From Acidobacteriota bacterium (GTDB lineage: Bacteria; Acidobacteriota; Aminicenantia; Aminicenantales; Saccharicenantaceae): a stretch of 64,000 nucleotides of DNA. This document shows positions 25,046 through 32,996 of this stretch, one piece after another (the stretch's first letter is position 1; the number at the start of each line of letters is the position of its first letter). The notes under the pieces are model-generated. The model did no database searches. It had not been told where the DNA came from and worked only from the letters and a program-made list of their open reading frames with translations. The position numbers and the translations under genes were made by a program. The stretch spans positions 44,792-108,791 of the forward strand of contig JAWSUF010000010.1 in assembly GCA_033549365.1 (NCBI GenBank). Reading direction: 5' to 3'.

Positions 25046-25052
25046 TTCCGGC

Positions 25053-26054
25053 ATGAGTCTCCACACCGTCATCACCGGAACCGGCCGTTATGTCCCTTCC
25101 CGGGTCGTCACCAACGCCGATCTCGAAAAACGCATGGACACCTCGGACGAATGGATCCGCCAGAGAAGCGGCATCGTCGAACGCCGCCATGCCGATCCAG
25201 GAACGGGGTCCTCGGAGCTGGCCGTTGAAGCCGCGCGGCGGGCCATGGCCTCGGCGGAAGTCGATCCCCGGGAGATCGATTTCATCGTAGCCGCAACGCT
25301 TTCTCCCGATCACTATTTCCCCGGCATCGGTGTCCAGGTCCAGTCCGGACTCGGACTGGATTCGATCGGGGCGCTCGACGTCCGGAACCAATGCAGCGGA
25401 TTCATTTACGCCCTGTCGGCCGCCGATCAATACATCCGGGCCGGAACCTACAAAAAAATCCTTCTCGTGGCCTCCGAAGTTCAGTCCTCGAATCTGGATT
25501 ATTCCGACGACGGCCGCGACATGGCCGTCCTCTTCGGCGACGGCGCCGGCGCCGTGATCCTCGAACCGGGCGGGCCGGAAGACGGCGCCCTTTTGCTTTC
25601 GACGCACCTCTACTCGGACGGCCGGTTCGTCCGGGATCTCTGGATGGAAAAACCGAGCCCGCGGGACAACCCCACCTTCCAGGTCGAATTCTTCGACGAA
25701 AAGAGATTTTTTCCAAAAATGGACGGTAAAAACGTTTTCAAGAACGCCTCTCAGCGCATGCCCGAGGCGGTTCGGGCCGCCCTCGACCGCAATGGGTTGA
25801 CCGTGGAAGATGTCGACATTCTCATTCCCCATCAGGCCAATGACCGGATTTCGCAAATGGTCGCCCGGAATCTCGGGATCCCCGTCGAAAAAGTCATTCG
25901 CAACATCGACCGCTACGGAAACACAACCTCGGCCTCCATTCCCATTGCTCTCGACGAAGCGATCGAGACGGGCCGGATCCGGAAAGGCCATCTGGTCGCC
26001 CTGACGGCCTTCGGATCGGGCTTCACCTGGGCCTCGGCCCTCATCCGTTGGTAG
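25053..26054 (+). CDS. fabH: 3-oxoacyl-[ACP] synthase III (KAS III)
   Basis: 333 residues from ATG 25053, fitting the family's length; a longer upstream frame has no similarity. It begins ITGTGRYVPSRVVTN, with the substrate-site DTSDEWIRQRSGI at 29-41. The catalytic triad is visible: Cys114 in RNQCSGFIYA, His260 in IPHQAN and Asn290 in YGNTTSAS. It condenses an acyl-CoA with malonyl-ACP to start fatty acid chains. The insert near 195-230 (LWMEKPSPRDNP) differs from E. coli FabH and may reflect another primer or a role in another pathway. Stands alone between convergent and co-oriented neighbours. Confidence 0.9.
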   Translation: MSLHTVITGTGRYVPSRVVTNADLEKRMDTSDEWIRQRSGIVERRHADPGTGSSELAVEAARRAMASAEVDPREIDFIVAATLSPDHYFPGIGVQVQSGLGLDSIGALDVRNQCSGFIYALSAADQYIRAGTYKKILLVASEVQSSNLDYSDDGRDMAVLFGDGAGAVILEPGGPEDGALLLSTHLYSDGRFVRDLWMEKPSPRDNPTFQVEFFDEKRFFPKMDGKNVFKNASQRMPEAVRAALDRNGLTVEDVDILIPHQANDRISQMVARNLGIPVEKVIRNIDRYGNTTSASIPIALDEAIETGRIRKGHLVALTAFGSGFTWASALIRW

Positions 26055-26138
26055 GCAAAATGAGGATGAGGTTGCGCGGGACAACGGTTCTATGCTAGGA
26101 TTTTTCAGGAAATCGACGATATTGGACAGGAGGAGCCA

Positions 26139-27893
26139 ATGAAGAAAATGATGATCTTTCTGACGATGCTGGCCGTATGCGCTTTCGGCTGGAACACGCT
26201 ATCGGCCCAACAGACGGCCGAGGACGGCAAGTTCAAGAAATTCCTGGATAACTACTTTGATGCCTATTTCAAGTTTTTCCCGACGTCCGGGACCCTGGCC
26301 GGCTACTACAAGTACAATGATACGCTCGAGGATTTCAGCAGCCGCGCGGTCGACAGGTTCCATGATGCGCTGGACGGCTTCAATCAGGAAATCGTGGCCA
26401 AGATCGACAAGACCAAGCTCTCTCCCGAAGGCCAGATCGATTATGACATCATGGTGACAGCCCTCGAGAGGGTTTACATCGATTTCGAAAACCTCCTGCC
26501 CTGGGAATACAACCCCCTGTATTACAACGCGATTTTCATCAACAGCGTCCACAGCGTTTTGACCGGAGACTTCGCGCCCCTGGATGCCCGCGTCAAGAGC
26601 GCCGCGGAACGATGCAAACAGATTCCGAATCTGGTCCGGCGGGCCAAAGACAATTTGAAAACACCGGCCCAGATCTACACCGAGACCGCCATCGAGCAAA
26701 TGCCTGCGATTCTCGCCTTCTTCCGGGACGAAGCCCCCGCACTGGCCCAAGGCGCCGCCGGTTCCGCCGCCTTCACCGTGGAGCAGGCCAAGGCCGTCGC
26801 GGCTCTCGAAGATTACCTGAACTTTCTCAAGACCGAAGTCCTCCCCCGTTCGACCGGAAATTTCCGCTGGGCGGAGGCCCACACCCGCCTGATGCGTCTC
26901 CTGGTCCAGGGCAACCTGACCCAGGACGAACTTGTGGCCCGGTCCCGCGCCGACTTCAACAACATCCGCCGGGAAATGCTGCTTGTGGCCATCTCTTTCC
27001 ATAAGATCATGTATCCCGAAATCGACATCGAACGGCTGCAGAAGCCTGAAGAGGAAATGAGGGACTACATCATCCAGAATGTGTTCAACAAGATCCAGAC
27101 CGAACACGCCCCCCGGGACGGATTCATCGCCGCAATCCAAAAGGCGGCCGACGGCGTCCGGCAGTTCCTTACGGAAAAGAATCTCGTCGAGCTTCCGGCC
27201 GACACGCTGGCCATCGAGACCATGCCGGCCTATTTCCGGGGCATCGCCATGAATCGGTTGATCCTTCCCGGGCCTTTCCAGGCCGCCGGTTCCTCCACGT
27301 TCCAGATTGCTCCCATTCCGGAAGGCTGGAGCGCCGAAAAGGCCGAAGCCTTCCTCCGGGAATATAACGATTTCTTCATCGATTTCTTCACCGTGCAGAG
27401 AGTCTTCCCCGGAATGTTCGTTCCCGCCATTGTCAACTTCAAGACCGGCTCTCTCGTTCGCAAAGCCGCCCCCAATCAGGCCCTTCTAAGGGGCTGGCCC
27501 GTGTACATCGAAGAAATGCTCGTGACCAACGGGTATAAGGATTTCGATCTGCGGGTCCGCCTGAACCAGCTCAAGCTCATGCTCAAGAACGTCATCGACT
27601 TCCAGATGGAACTCAATATCCATCAGGGCGAAATGACCAAGGAGCAGGTCGTCACTTATATGACCCGCCGGGGATTCCAGACTGAAGCGGAAGCCGAAAA
27701 CAAGTGGAATCACATCCTCCTCAACCCGGGAGATGCGGCTCTGGCCTATATCGGTTTTCAGGAAATCCTCGACCTTGAGAAGGATTACAAAGCCGTCAAG
27801 GGCGCCGATTTCGAAGCCCGGGACTTCCTCAAGGCCCTTCTCAACCACGGCGCGGTGCCGTTGAGAACTCTGAAAATGAAACTCACCCAATAA
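26139..27893 (+). CDS. Exported DUF885-family protein lacking the metal-binding motif
   Basis: 584 residues with a signal peptide (about 1-24, ending TLSAQ) and AGGAGG before the ATG. The chain is mostly helical and ends in recognisable DUF885 landmarks: RGWPVYIEEMLVTNGY near 452, NIHQGEMTKEQVVTYMTRRG near 488-507, LLNPGDAALAYIGFQEI and LLNHGAVPLRTL. Active members carry an HEGxPGHH metal site. Here the matching stretch is VQRVFPGMFVP at 419-429, which keeps the PG but has lost the His and Glu. It is therefore likely a non-catalytic paralogue in the periplasm. A strong terminator follows. Confidence 0.8.
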   Translation: MKKMMIFLTMLAVCAFGWNTLSAQQTAEDGKFKKFLDNYFDAYFKFFPTSGTLAGYYKYNDTLEDFSSRAVDRFHDALDGFNQEIVAKIDKTKLSPEGQIDYDIMVTALERVYIDFENLLPWEYNPLYYNAIFINSVHSVLTGDFAPLDARVKSAAERCKQIPNLVRRAKDNLKTPAQIYTETAIEQMPAILAFFRDEAPALAQGAAGSAAFTVEQAKAVAALEDYLNFLKTEVLPRSTGNFRWAEAHTRLMRLLVQGNLTQDELVARSRADFNNIRREMLLVAISFHKIMYPEIDIERLQKPEEEMRDYIIQNVFNKIQTEHAPRDGFIAAIQKAADGVRQFLTEKNLVELPADTLAIETMPAYFRGIAMNRLILPGPFQAAGSSTFQIAPIPEGWSAEKAEAFLREYNDFFIDFFTVQRVFPGMFVPAIVNFKTGSLVRKAAPNQALLRGWPVYIEEMLVTNGYKDFDLRVRLNQLKLMLKNVIDFQMELNIHQGEMTKEQVVTYMTRRGFQTEAEAENKWNHILLNPGDAALAYIGFQEILDLEKDYKAVKGADFEARDFLKALLNHGAVPLRTLKMKLTQ

Positions 27894-27922
27894 CGGGAGG
27901 GAACGACGACAAAGATATGCCC

Positions 27923-27956
27923 AAGCCCGGAGGGTGGCCGCCCTCCGGGCTTTTTT
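27923..27956 (+). terminator. Rho-independent terminator after the DUF885 gene
   Basis: A 12-bp stem (AAGCCCGGAGGG at 27923-27934 with CCCTCCGGGCTT at 27941-27952) with a 6-base loop is followed by an unbroken T-run to 27959. It ends the DUF885 transcript and makes the upstream extension of the TatD frame unlikely to be translated. Confidence 0.92.
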
Positions 27957-27990
27957 TTTCTCCCGGAACGGGCATGACAGGTTGAAACAC

Positions 27991-28812
27991 ATGATCGATC
28001 CCGAGGAAATCCCCGACGCATCCGGCCTGGTGGATTCCCACGCCCACCTCGACATGGAAGAATTCGATACCGACAGGGATGACGTCATCCGGCGGGCCTT
28101 TCAGGCCGGTCTCCGGGCCATTCTCTGCCCTGCGGATCTGATTCACCCGGAAAGCCTGGAGAAAGTTTTGAGCATGGCCCGAAATCATGCCGTTGTCGCC
28201 GCGGCGGGTGTCCATCCCCATCAGGCCTCGTCATTCCGAGACGCCCATGAGCGGCAAATCGAAGATCTTGCCCAAAACGGCGCGATCCGGGCCGTCGGCG
28301 AAATCGGGCTGGATTTTCACTACAACCTGTCTCCTCCGGAAGTCCAGACCGCCGTGTTCCGCAGACAGTTGGCGCTGGCCCAAAGGCTCGGTCTCCCCGC
28401 CGTCATCCACAGCCGCAACTCGGGCGATGCGCTCCGTGAAGCCGTCGAAGCCGAAGGCTTTTCGCGCGGCGGGATTCTTCATTGTTTTACCGAGGATCCG
28501 GGCGTCGCGGAGGACATGATCGCCCGGGGTTTCCTCATTTCTTTTTCCGGAATCCTGACCTTTCCCGGCGCCTCGGCTTTGCGCGAGACGGCCGCTCGAA
28601 TCCCCGCCGACCGCCTTCTGGTCGAAACGGACGCCCCCTATCTGACGCCGGCGCCTTTCCGCAAACGGGTCCGGAGAAACGAGCCGGTTTTTGCGGCCGT
28701 GACGGCTGAAGTTCTGGCCGGGGTCAAGAACCTGACGCCGGCCGAAACGGCCGAAATCACAACGGAGAATTTTTTTCGCTTGTTTCCGTTTGAAAAACCC
28801 TCGGGCCGATGA
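27991..28812 (+). CDS. tatD: TatD-family metal-dependent DNase
   Basis: 273 residues from ATG 27991; the frame is open to 27934 but that part lies in the terminator. Metal ligands fit the family: VDSHAHLD near residue 14, Glu in AVGEIGLDFHY near 95-105, HSRN near 133, LHCF near 161, and Asp in VETDAPYLTP near 214. TatD enzymes are 3'-5' exonucleases acting on DNA or RNA and in DNA repair; a few act on D-aminoacyl groups. It is followed 12 bp later by the CYTH-domain gene, probably in one transcript. Confidence 0.92.
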   Translation: MIDPEEIPDASGLVDSHAHLDMEEFDTDRDDVIRRAFQAGLRAILCPADLIHPESLEKVLSMARNHAVVAAAGVHPHQASSFRDAHERQIEDLAQNGAIRAVGEIGLDFHYNLSPPEVQTAVFRRQLALAQRLGLPAVIHSRNSGDALREAVEAEGFSRGGILHCFTEDPGVAEDMIARGFLISFSGILTFPGASALRETAARIPADRLLVETDAPYLTPAPFRKRVRRNEPVFAAVTAEVLAGVKNLTPAETAEITTENFFRLFPFEKPSGR

Positions 28813-28824
28813 TAAGATGCGGCC

Positions 28825-29340
28825 GTGATTGAGACCGAAGTCAAGCTGGCCGTCGCCGATCTCCGGCAGATCCGGGGGAAGCTTCTTGCCGCGGGGGCCG
28901 TCCTGGAAAGGGAGCGTCTTTTCGAAGAGAACATCCTCTATGATTCTCCGGAGGGACATCTCAAGGAGGCCGGCGCGGCCCTGAGGTTGAGAACGGTCGG
29001 GAAAAAAACCCGGATGACATTCAAGGGACCGCTTCAAAAGGCCCGCTCGTTCAAAGTGAGGGAAGAGTACGAAACCGGCCTCCACGATCGCGGGCAGATG
29101 AGAAAAATCCTGAAATCCCTGGGATTCCGCCCCGTCATCCGTTACGCCAAACATCGGACGGCTTTCCGCAAGGGACGCCTGAAAATCTGTCTGGACGAAA
29201 CCGCGGCGGGGATTTTCCTGGAACTCGAGGGCCGGCGGCATGAGATCGTCCGCTTCGCCCGAGCCTTGGGCTACTCCCGAAAAGATTTCATCACCCTCGA
29301 TTATATCCGTCTGCTTGGTCTGGACCGCCGATCGGAATAA
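28825..29340 (+). CDS. CYTH-domain protein (class IV adenylate cyclase / triphosphatase type)
   Basis: 171 residues, starting at GTG 28825. The N-terminal ExExK signature is Glu3-Glu5-Lys7 in IETEVKLAV, followed by the tunnel residues LRLRTVGKKTRMTFKGP, KVREEYE and LDETAAGIFLELEG. CYTH proteins bind a triphosphate and a divalent metal inside a beta-tunnel; members are either CyaB-type adenylate cyclases or triphosphatases, and the sequence alone does not decide. It follows tatD by 12 bp and is convergent with rpoZ. Confidence 0.88.
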   Translation: MIETEVKLAVADLRQIRGKLLAAGAVLERERLFEENILYDSPEGHLKEAGAALRLRTVGKKTRMTFKGPLQKARSFKVREEYETGLHDRGQMRKILKSLGFRPVIRYAKHRTAFRKGRLKICLDETAAGIFLELEGRRHEIVRFARALGYSRKDFITLDYIRLLGLDRRSE

Positions 29341-29361
29341 GATTCGGGCGGCGGACAGGGA

Positions 29362-29721
29362 TTAGTCGTCTTCGTCGGAGTCCTCGGAATCGGCGGCCGG
29401 GTCCTCCTCGGGATGTTCATCCTCTACGTCGTCGTCTCCGGCCCCCGCGACAACGTGGTCGTCGGCATCGCCGTCGCCGATATCGTCGGGAATTCCATCT
29501 TCACCCAAAACGCGGTCTTCCGGCTCGCGGGAATCATCGGCGGTCAGGGGAAGGATCTCATATTCCACAAGGTTTTCCATGATTTCGGCCTGGGCGATCC
29601 GGACGGCATTCCGGGATTTCAATTCGATCTTGGGCTTGGCGCCTTTCAGAATCTGTTTGGCCCGTTTCGAAGCCAGGATGATAAATCGGAATTTGCTGTC
29701 GACATTTCCAAAGGTCTCCAC
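29362..29721 (-). CDS. rpoZ: RNA polymerase omega subunit with acidic tail
   Basis: 119 residues from a GTG at 29721, supported by AAGGAG 10 bp upstream; an ATG at 29817 would add 32 residues unlike omega. The core is KFRFIILASKRAKQILKGAK and NAVRIAQAEIMENLVEYEI, the usual omega helices that clamp the beta-prime C-terminus. After about residue 75 the chain becomes very acidic (runs of Asp and Glu to the end), longer than most omegas. It is the last gene of a minus-strand group behind the pseudopilin-like and ATP-grasp genes. Confidence 0.85.
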   Translation of the reverse strand: METFGNVDSKFRFIILASKRAKQILKGAKPKIELKSRNAVRIAQAEIMENLVEYEILPLTADDSREPEDRVLGEDGIPDDIGDGDADDHVVAGAGDDDVEDEHPEEDPAADSEDSDEDD

Positions 29722-29832
29722 AGAACAATGTCTCCTTGAGTCGTCATTTACGGATTTCCGGTAAAATATCAGAAATCCGGGAAAAATGCAATGTCCCGTC
29801 GGGAATGCCGCCAGCAAACCGGAAAACCGGAG

Positions 29833-30204
29833 TTAATAATCCAATGCAATATCGTCGTCGGTTCCAAACACGCCGTCGAAACCGGCCGAGATCAGTCGAA
29901 AGCCGTCCTCGGAGGTTTTTTCGTACCGAACCCGCTTTCCCCAGCCGTCGAGAAGGCCGGATCCGGGACGCATGCCGCGCTCGAAAGCGGCCAAGTTGCG
30001 TGGCAGATCGCCCTGCGACGCCGCATAGGCCGCAATCTGTTGGGCAAGAGCCGACAGGTTGGCCCGCGTCAAATCTTCGCGGGACCTGTCGAAGGCTCCG
30101 ATCTCGGCCTCGATGCCGCTTTCAGTCCCCGTTTTGGCAAACCAGATGAAATAGACAACAACAACACCCAGGACCAGCAGGGCCAGAAATCCGCGCATTT
30201 TCAC
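29833..30204 (-). CDS. Membrane-anchored pseudopilin-like protein
   Basis: 123 residues. One N-terminal helix (FLALLVLGVVVVYFIWF) is followed by a GspG-like soluble part ending LLDGWGKRVRYEKTSEDGF, LISAGFDGVFGTDDDIALDY, the calcium-site motif of major pseudopilins. The prepilin-peptidase site (Gly before Phe-Thr-Leu-Ile-Glu) is absent, so it is not processed like a type II secretion pilin. It overlaps the ATP-grasp gene by 4 bp (ATGA) and lies ahead of rpoZ. Function unknown. Confidence 0.65.
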   Translation of the reverse strand: MKMRGFLALLVLGVVVVYFIWFAKTGTESGIEAEIGAFDRSREDLTRANLSALAQQIAAYAASQGDLPRNLAAFERGMRPGSGLLDGWGKRVRYEKTSEDGFRLISAGFDGVFGTDDDIALDY

Positions 30205-31130
30205 GACCGTCTCCTTTCCCGTTCCATGTCCCGAACATGTTCCGCGATGCGGCCGGCCACGGCTCGGACCACGGCATCCGGTACGCCGTCCGGGTGAACG
30301 GACTGAAGTCTCATATCGCAGGATTCGTTGACATAGTCCACGACGACATAGCGGCCCTCGAGGTCCCGGGCGATCTCCGTCGAGAAAAAACCGACACGGC
30401 AGATTCCGGCGATTTTTTGAACTACGGCAAAGAGCGGCATGAGGTCGTAGGTCTCGATATCCTCCGGAGTCAGTTCCGCATAGAGCAACGTGACGTCATT
30501 CCACCAGGCGGCCAGAAATCTGCCCAGAACGTGGTAGCCCCGAAACCAAAACCGCTTTCCGTCCCGCTCCTCGGGCTCAATGCATTCCTGGATCAGGTAC
30601 TTGTCGTTGGGATAGGTCCGGCGGGCCTTACGGACATCATCAGGCGTCCGCGCCCCGCGGATCACGCCGATGCTCCCTCCGGTCGTATTGGCCGGCTTGA
30701 TATAAAACGGCGCTCTTAGCGGCTCCATGTCCTCCGGGTCGATCTCGATATCCGGGACGGAACGATGATCGGGAAGGATCACCGTGTGAGGCGTCCGGAC
30801 CCCCCGGCTGATGAATTCGAGGTGCATGGTCGCCTTGTCCGAAGCCCAGCGAAGCCTGTTCAGAGAATCGATGACCTTGCGGCCGCACCCCAACATCCTG
30901 TTCTGGAGCGGAACGAACTCGGGAGACGTGGCCGCCGCCCGGTCGAAAAGCACACGGAAGTCGATCTTTCCGGCATCCCATTCGGCCAGGGCGGCATCGA
31001 GATTTCCCGGGTGAACGACATATGTGGTCAGTCCGTGGGCCCGGGCGGACGCTTCGATGAGCCGGACAAAATCCCAATCGTATTCCCAATCGAGGGACAC
31101 GGCGAGATCATAGACGATTCGAGGGTGCAC
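30201..31130 (-). CDS. ATP-grasp enzyme of unknown substrate
   Basis: 309 residues with an ATP-grasp fold: a pre-domain, then PFYIKPANTTGGSIGVIRG at 142-160 for ATP binding, KYLIQECIEPEE near 183-194, and VVVDYVNESCDMRLQSV near 270-286 with the metal ligands Asp and Asn. Such enzymes join a carboxylate to an amine or thiol through an acyl-phosphate. Candidate classes include RimK-like ligases and tetrapeptide or cell-wall ligases, but nothing in the chain or the neighbourhood fixes the substrate. It overlaps the pseudopilin-like gene and is divergent from the AbgT transporter. Confidence 0.78.
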   Translation of the reverse strand: MHPRIVYDLAVSLDWEYDWDFVRLIEASARAHGLTTYVVHPGNLDAALAEWDAGKIDFRVLFDRAAATSPEFVPLQNRMLGCGRKVIDSLNRLRWASDKATMHLEFISRGVRTPHTVILPDHRSVPDIEIDPEDMEPLRAPFYIKPANTTGGSIGVIRGARTPDDVRKARRTYPNDKYLIQECIEPEERDGKRFWFRGYHVLGRFLAAWWNDVTLLYAELTPEDIETYDLMPLFAVVQKIAGICRVGFFSTEIARDLEGRYVVVDYVNESCDMRLQSVHPDGVPDAVVRAVAGRIAEHVRDMERERRRS

Positions 31131-31226
31131 GGTTCATCATTATACAGATATCCTCGATTCGGAAAAACCCGGCCGGGCGATATTGACATCCCGCGCACCT
31201 CCGCTTATGATTTCGCTCACCATGTC

Positions 31227-32765
31227 ATGAAGACCATTTCGAAAAAGAAGACCGGAAAAAAAGGCGGATTCGGAAAATTTTTGGGCTTCGTTGAACGTGC
31301 GGGCAATGCCCTGCCGCACCCGGCCAGTCTTTTCGCCGGCCTGGCCGTTTCGGCCCTGGTGTTTTCCATGCTCGGCAGCCGTCTCGGCTGGACGGCCGTG
31401 CACCCGGGAACGGGCGCGGAGGTGAACATCGTCAACCTCCTTTCCAAGGACGGTCTTCATCGGATCATTCTTGAAATGGTCGACAACTACACCGGCTTCG
31501 CGCCACTGGGAATCGTCATGGTGGCGCTTCTGGGCATCGGCATCGCCGAAAGCAGCGGGCTGATCAGCGCGGCCATCCGGCTCATGGTTCTCAAAGCCCC
31601 GGCCCGGCTTCTGACTTTCGTCATCGTGTTTTCCGGAATTCTTTCCAACATCGCGTCCGACTTGGGTTATGTGCTGATCATTCCCCTGGGAGCCGTCATT
31701 TTTCATTCGGTGGGGCGCCATCCCATCGCAGGCATGGCGGCCGCTTTCGCCGGGGTTTCGGGCGGCTTCAGCGCCAATCTTTTTATCGGCACCATCGATC
31801 CCCTGCTGGCGGGTCTTTCCACCGAAGCGGCCAGAATTCTCGACGAGGCCTATTATGTTCTTCCGACCGCCAATTATTTCTTCATGGCGGCTTCCACGTT
31901 CATCATCGCCGTTTCCGGAACATGGGTCACGGAAAAAATCATTGAGCCGCGGTTGGGCGGGTATCAGGGCGATGTGAAGGCCGAGGCGCTCGAACCTCCT
32001 TCATCAAAAGAGAGAAAGGCGCTCAGATGGGTGCTGGCGGTGATCGGCCTTTGGCTGATTTTGCTTTTGATCGGACTCATCCCTTCCGAAGGTTTCCTGC
32101 GCGGTCCGGACAACTCGCTGTTGCGCTCGCCGATTCTCAAGGGTTTCATCGCCTTTCTCTTTTTCTTCGCCGGATCCATGGGCGTCATCTACGGATTCAT
32201 CACGGGCAAGTTCAAATCCGACGCCGACGTGGTCAAGGGCATGGTCGACAGCTTCAAAACTCTGGCCCCCTTCATGGTGCTTGTTTTCTTCGCCGCCCAG
32301 TTCGTGGCCTATTTCCGATGGAGCAACCTGGGACTCATCATCGCCATCAAAGGGGCCGCGGGCATACAGAACATGAACCTGGGCCTGATTCCGCTTCTCC
32401 TCATGTTCATTGTGTTGTCGGGCTTTATCAACATGTTCATGGGCAGCGCTTCGGCCAAGTGGGCCATCCTCGGGCCGATCTTCATTCCCATGTTCATGCT
32501 TTTGGGATATTCGCCGGAGCTTTCCCAGGCGGTTTATCGCATCGGCGACAGCGTGACCAATATCATTTCGCCCATGATGAGTTTCTTTGCGCTGATCATC
32601 GTCTATTTCGCCAAATACGACAAGAAAGCCGGCATCGGCACCCTGATCTCAACCATGCTGCCGTACTCCATCGTCTTTACCATCCTGTGGTCGATCTTGC
32701 TGATCCTCTGGGTCGTGCTCAACCTTCCCCTCGGACCCGGCGCCGGCATTTACTATTCGGGATAG
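31227..32765 (+). CDS. AbgT-family transporter
   Basis: 512 residues from ATG 31227; an upstream open frame has no similarity. About 13 membrane segments, with AbgT/MtrF landmarks: FVERAGNALPHPASLFAGLA near 20-39, SDLGYVLIIPLGAVIFHSVG near 147-166, and GFINMFMGSASAKWAILGP, then YRIGDSVTNIISPMMSFFAL. Family members import p-aminobenzoyl-glutamate (AbgT) or export sulfonamides (MtrF), driven by ion gradients. No abgAB peptidase genes are nearby, so the substrate is open. It is followed by a tRNA gene on the other strand. Confidence 0.92.
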   Translation: MKTISKKKTGKKGGFGKFLGFVERAGNALPHPASLFAGLAVSALVFSMLGSRLGWTAVHPGTGAEVNIVNLLSKDGLHRIILEMVDNYTGFAPLGIVMVALLGIGIAESSGLISAAIRLMVLKAPARLLTFVIVFSGILSNIASDLGYVLIIPLGAVIFHSVGRHPIAGMAAAFAGVSGGFSANLFIGTIDPLLAGLSTEAARILDEAYYVLPTANYFFMAASTFIIAVSGTWVTEKIIEPRLGGYQGDVKAEALEPPSSKERKALRWVLAVIGLWLILLLIGLIPSEGFLRGPDNSLLRSPILKGFIAFLFFFAGSMGVIYGFITGKFKSDADVVKGMVDSFKTLAPFMVLVFFAAQFVAYFRWSNLGLIIAIKGAAGIQNMNLGLIPLLLMFIVLSGFINMFMGSASAKWAILGPIFIPMFMLLGYSPELSQAVYRIGDSVTNIISPMMSFFALIIVYFAKYDKKAGIGTLISTMLPYSIVFTILWSILLILWVVLNLPLGPGAGIYYSG

Positions 32766-32816
32766 AACGGAAAACCCGGCTCGAACTCGGAAACCTTAAC
32801 GGGGAAATGAGGGGAA

Positions 32817-32889
32817 TGACCCGTGTAGGACTCGAACCTACAACCCGCAGATTAAGAGTCTGCTGCTCTACCAGTTGAGCTAACGGGCC
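32817..32889 (-). tRNA. tRNA-Lys (anticodon CUU)
   Basis: 73 nt on the minus strand, cloverleaf complete: acceptor GGCCCGT with ACGGGTC, one G-U pair, anticodon stem GCAGA/TCTGC with loop CTCTTAA, and T-arm GGTTCGAGTCC. Discriminator A. CCA is not encoded. It decodes AAG. Confidence 0.96.
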
Positions 32890-32968
32890 GAAAAATCCCC
32901 CTTAGTTTAGACAAGTCGCACTCCGATGTCAAACGCTCGGTTTTTCCCCGAAACGGTGACGGGTTTGC

Positions 32969-32974
32969 TATAAT
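32969..32974 (+). promoter_or_regulatory. Extended -10 promoter TGC-TATAAT
   Basis: TATAAT at 32969-32974 preceded by TG one base before it (TGCTATAAT), before the barrel gene at 32997. No clear -35; an extended -10 would compensate. GGACGGAG provides the ribosome-binding site. Confidence 0.55.
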
Positions 32975-32996
32975 GATGGTTTAAAGGACGGAGATC

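Noticed and set aside
30765..31226. N-terminal extension of the AbgT transporter
   Set aside because: It is antisense to the ATP-grasp gene and carries no membrane or signal segment.
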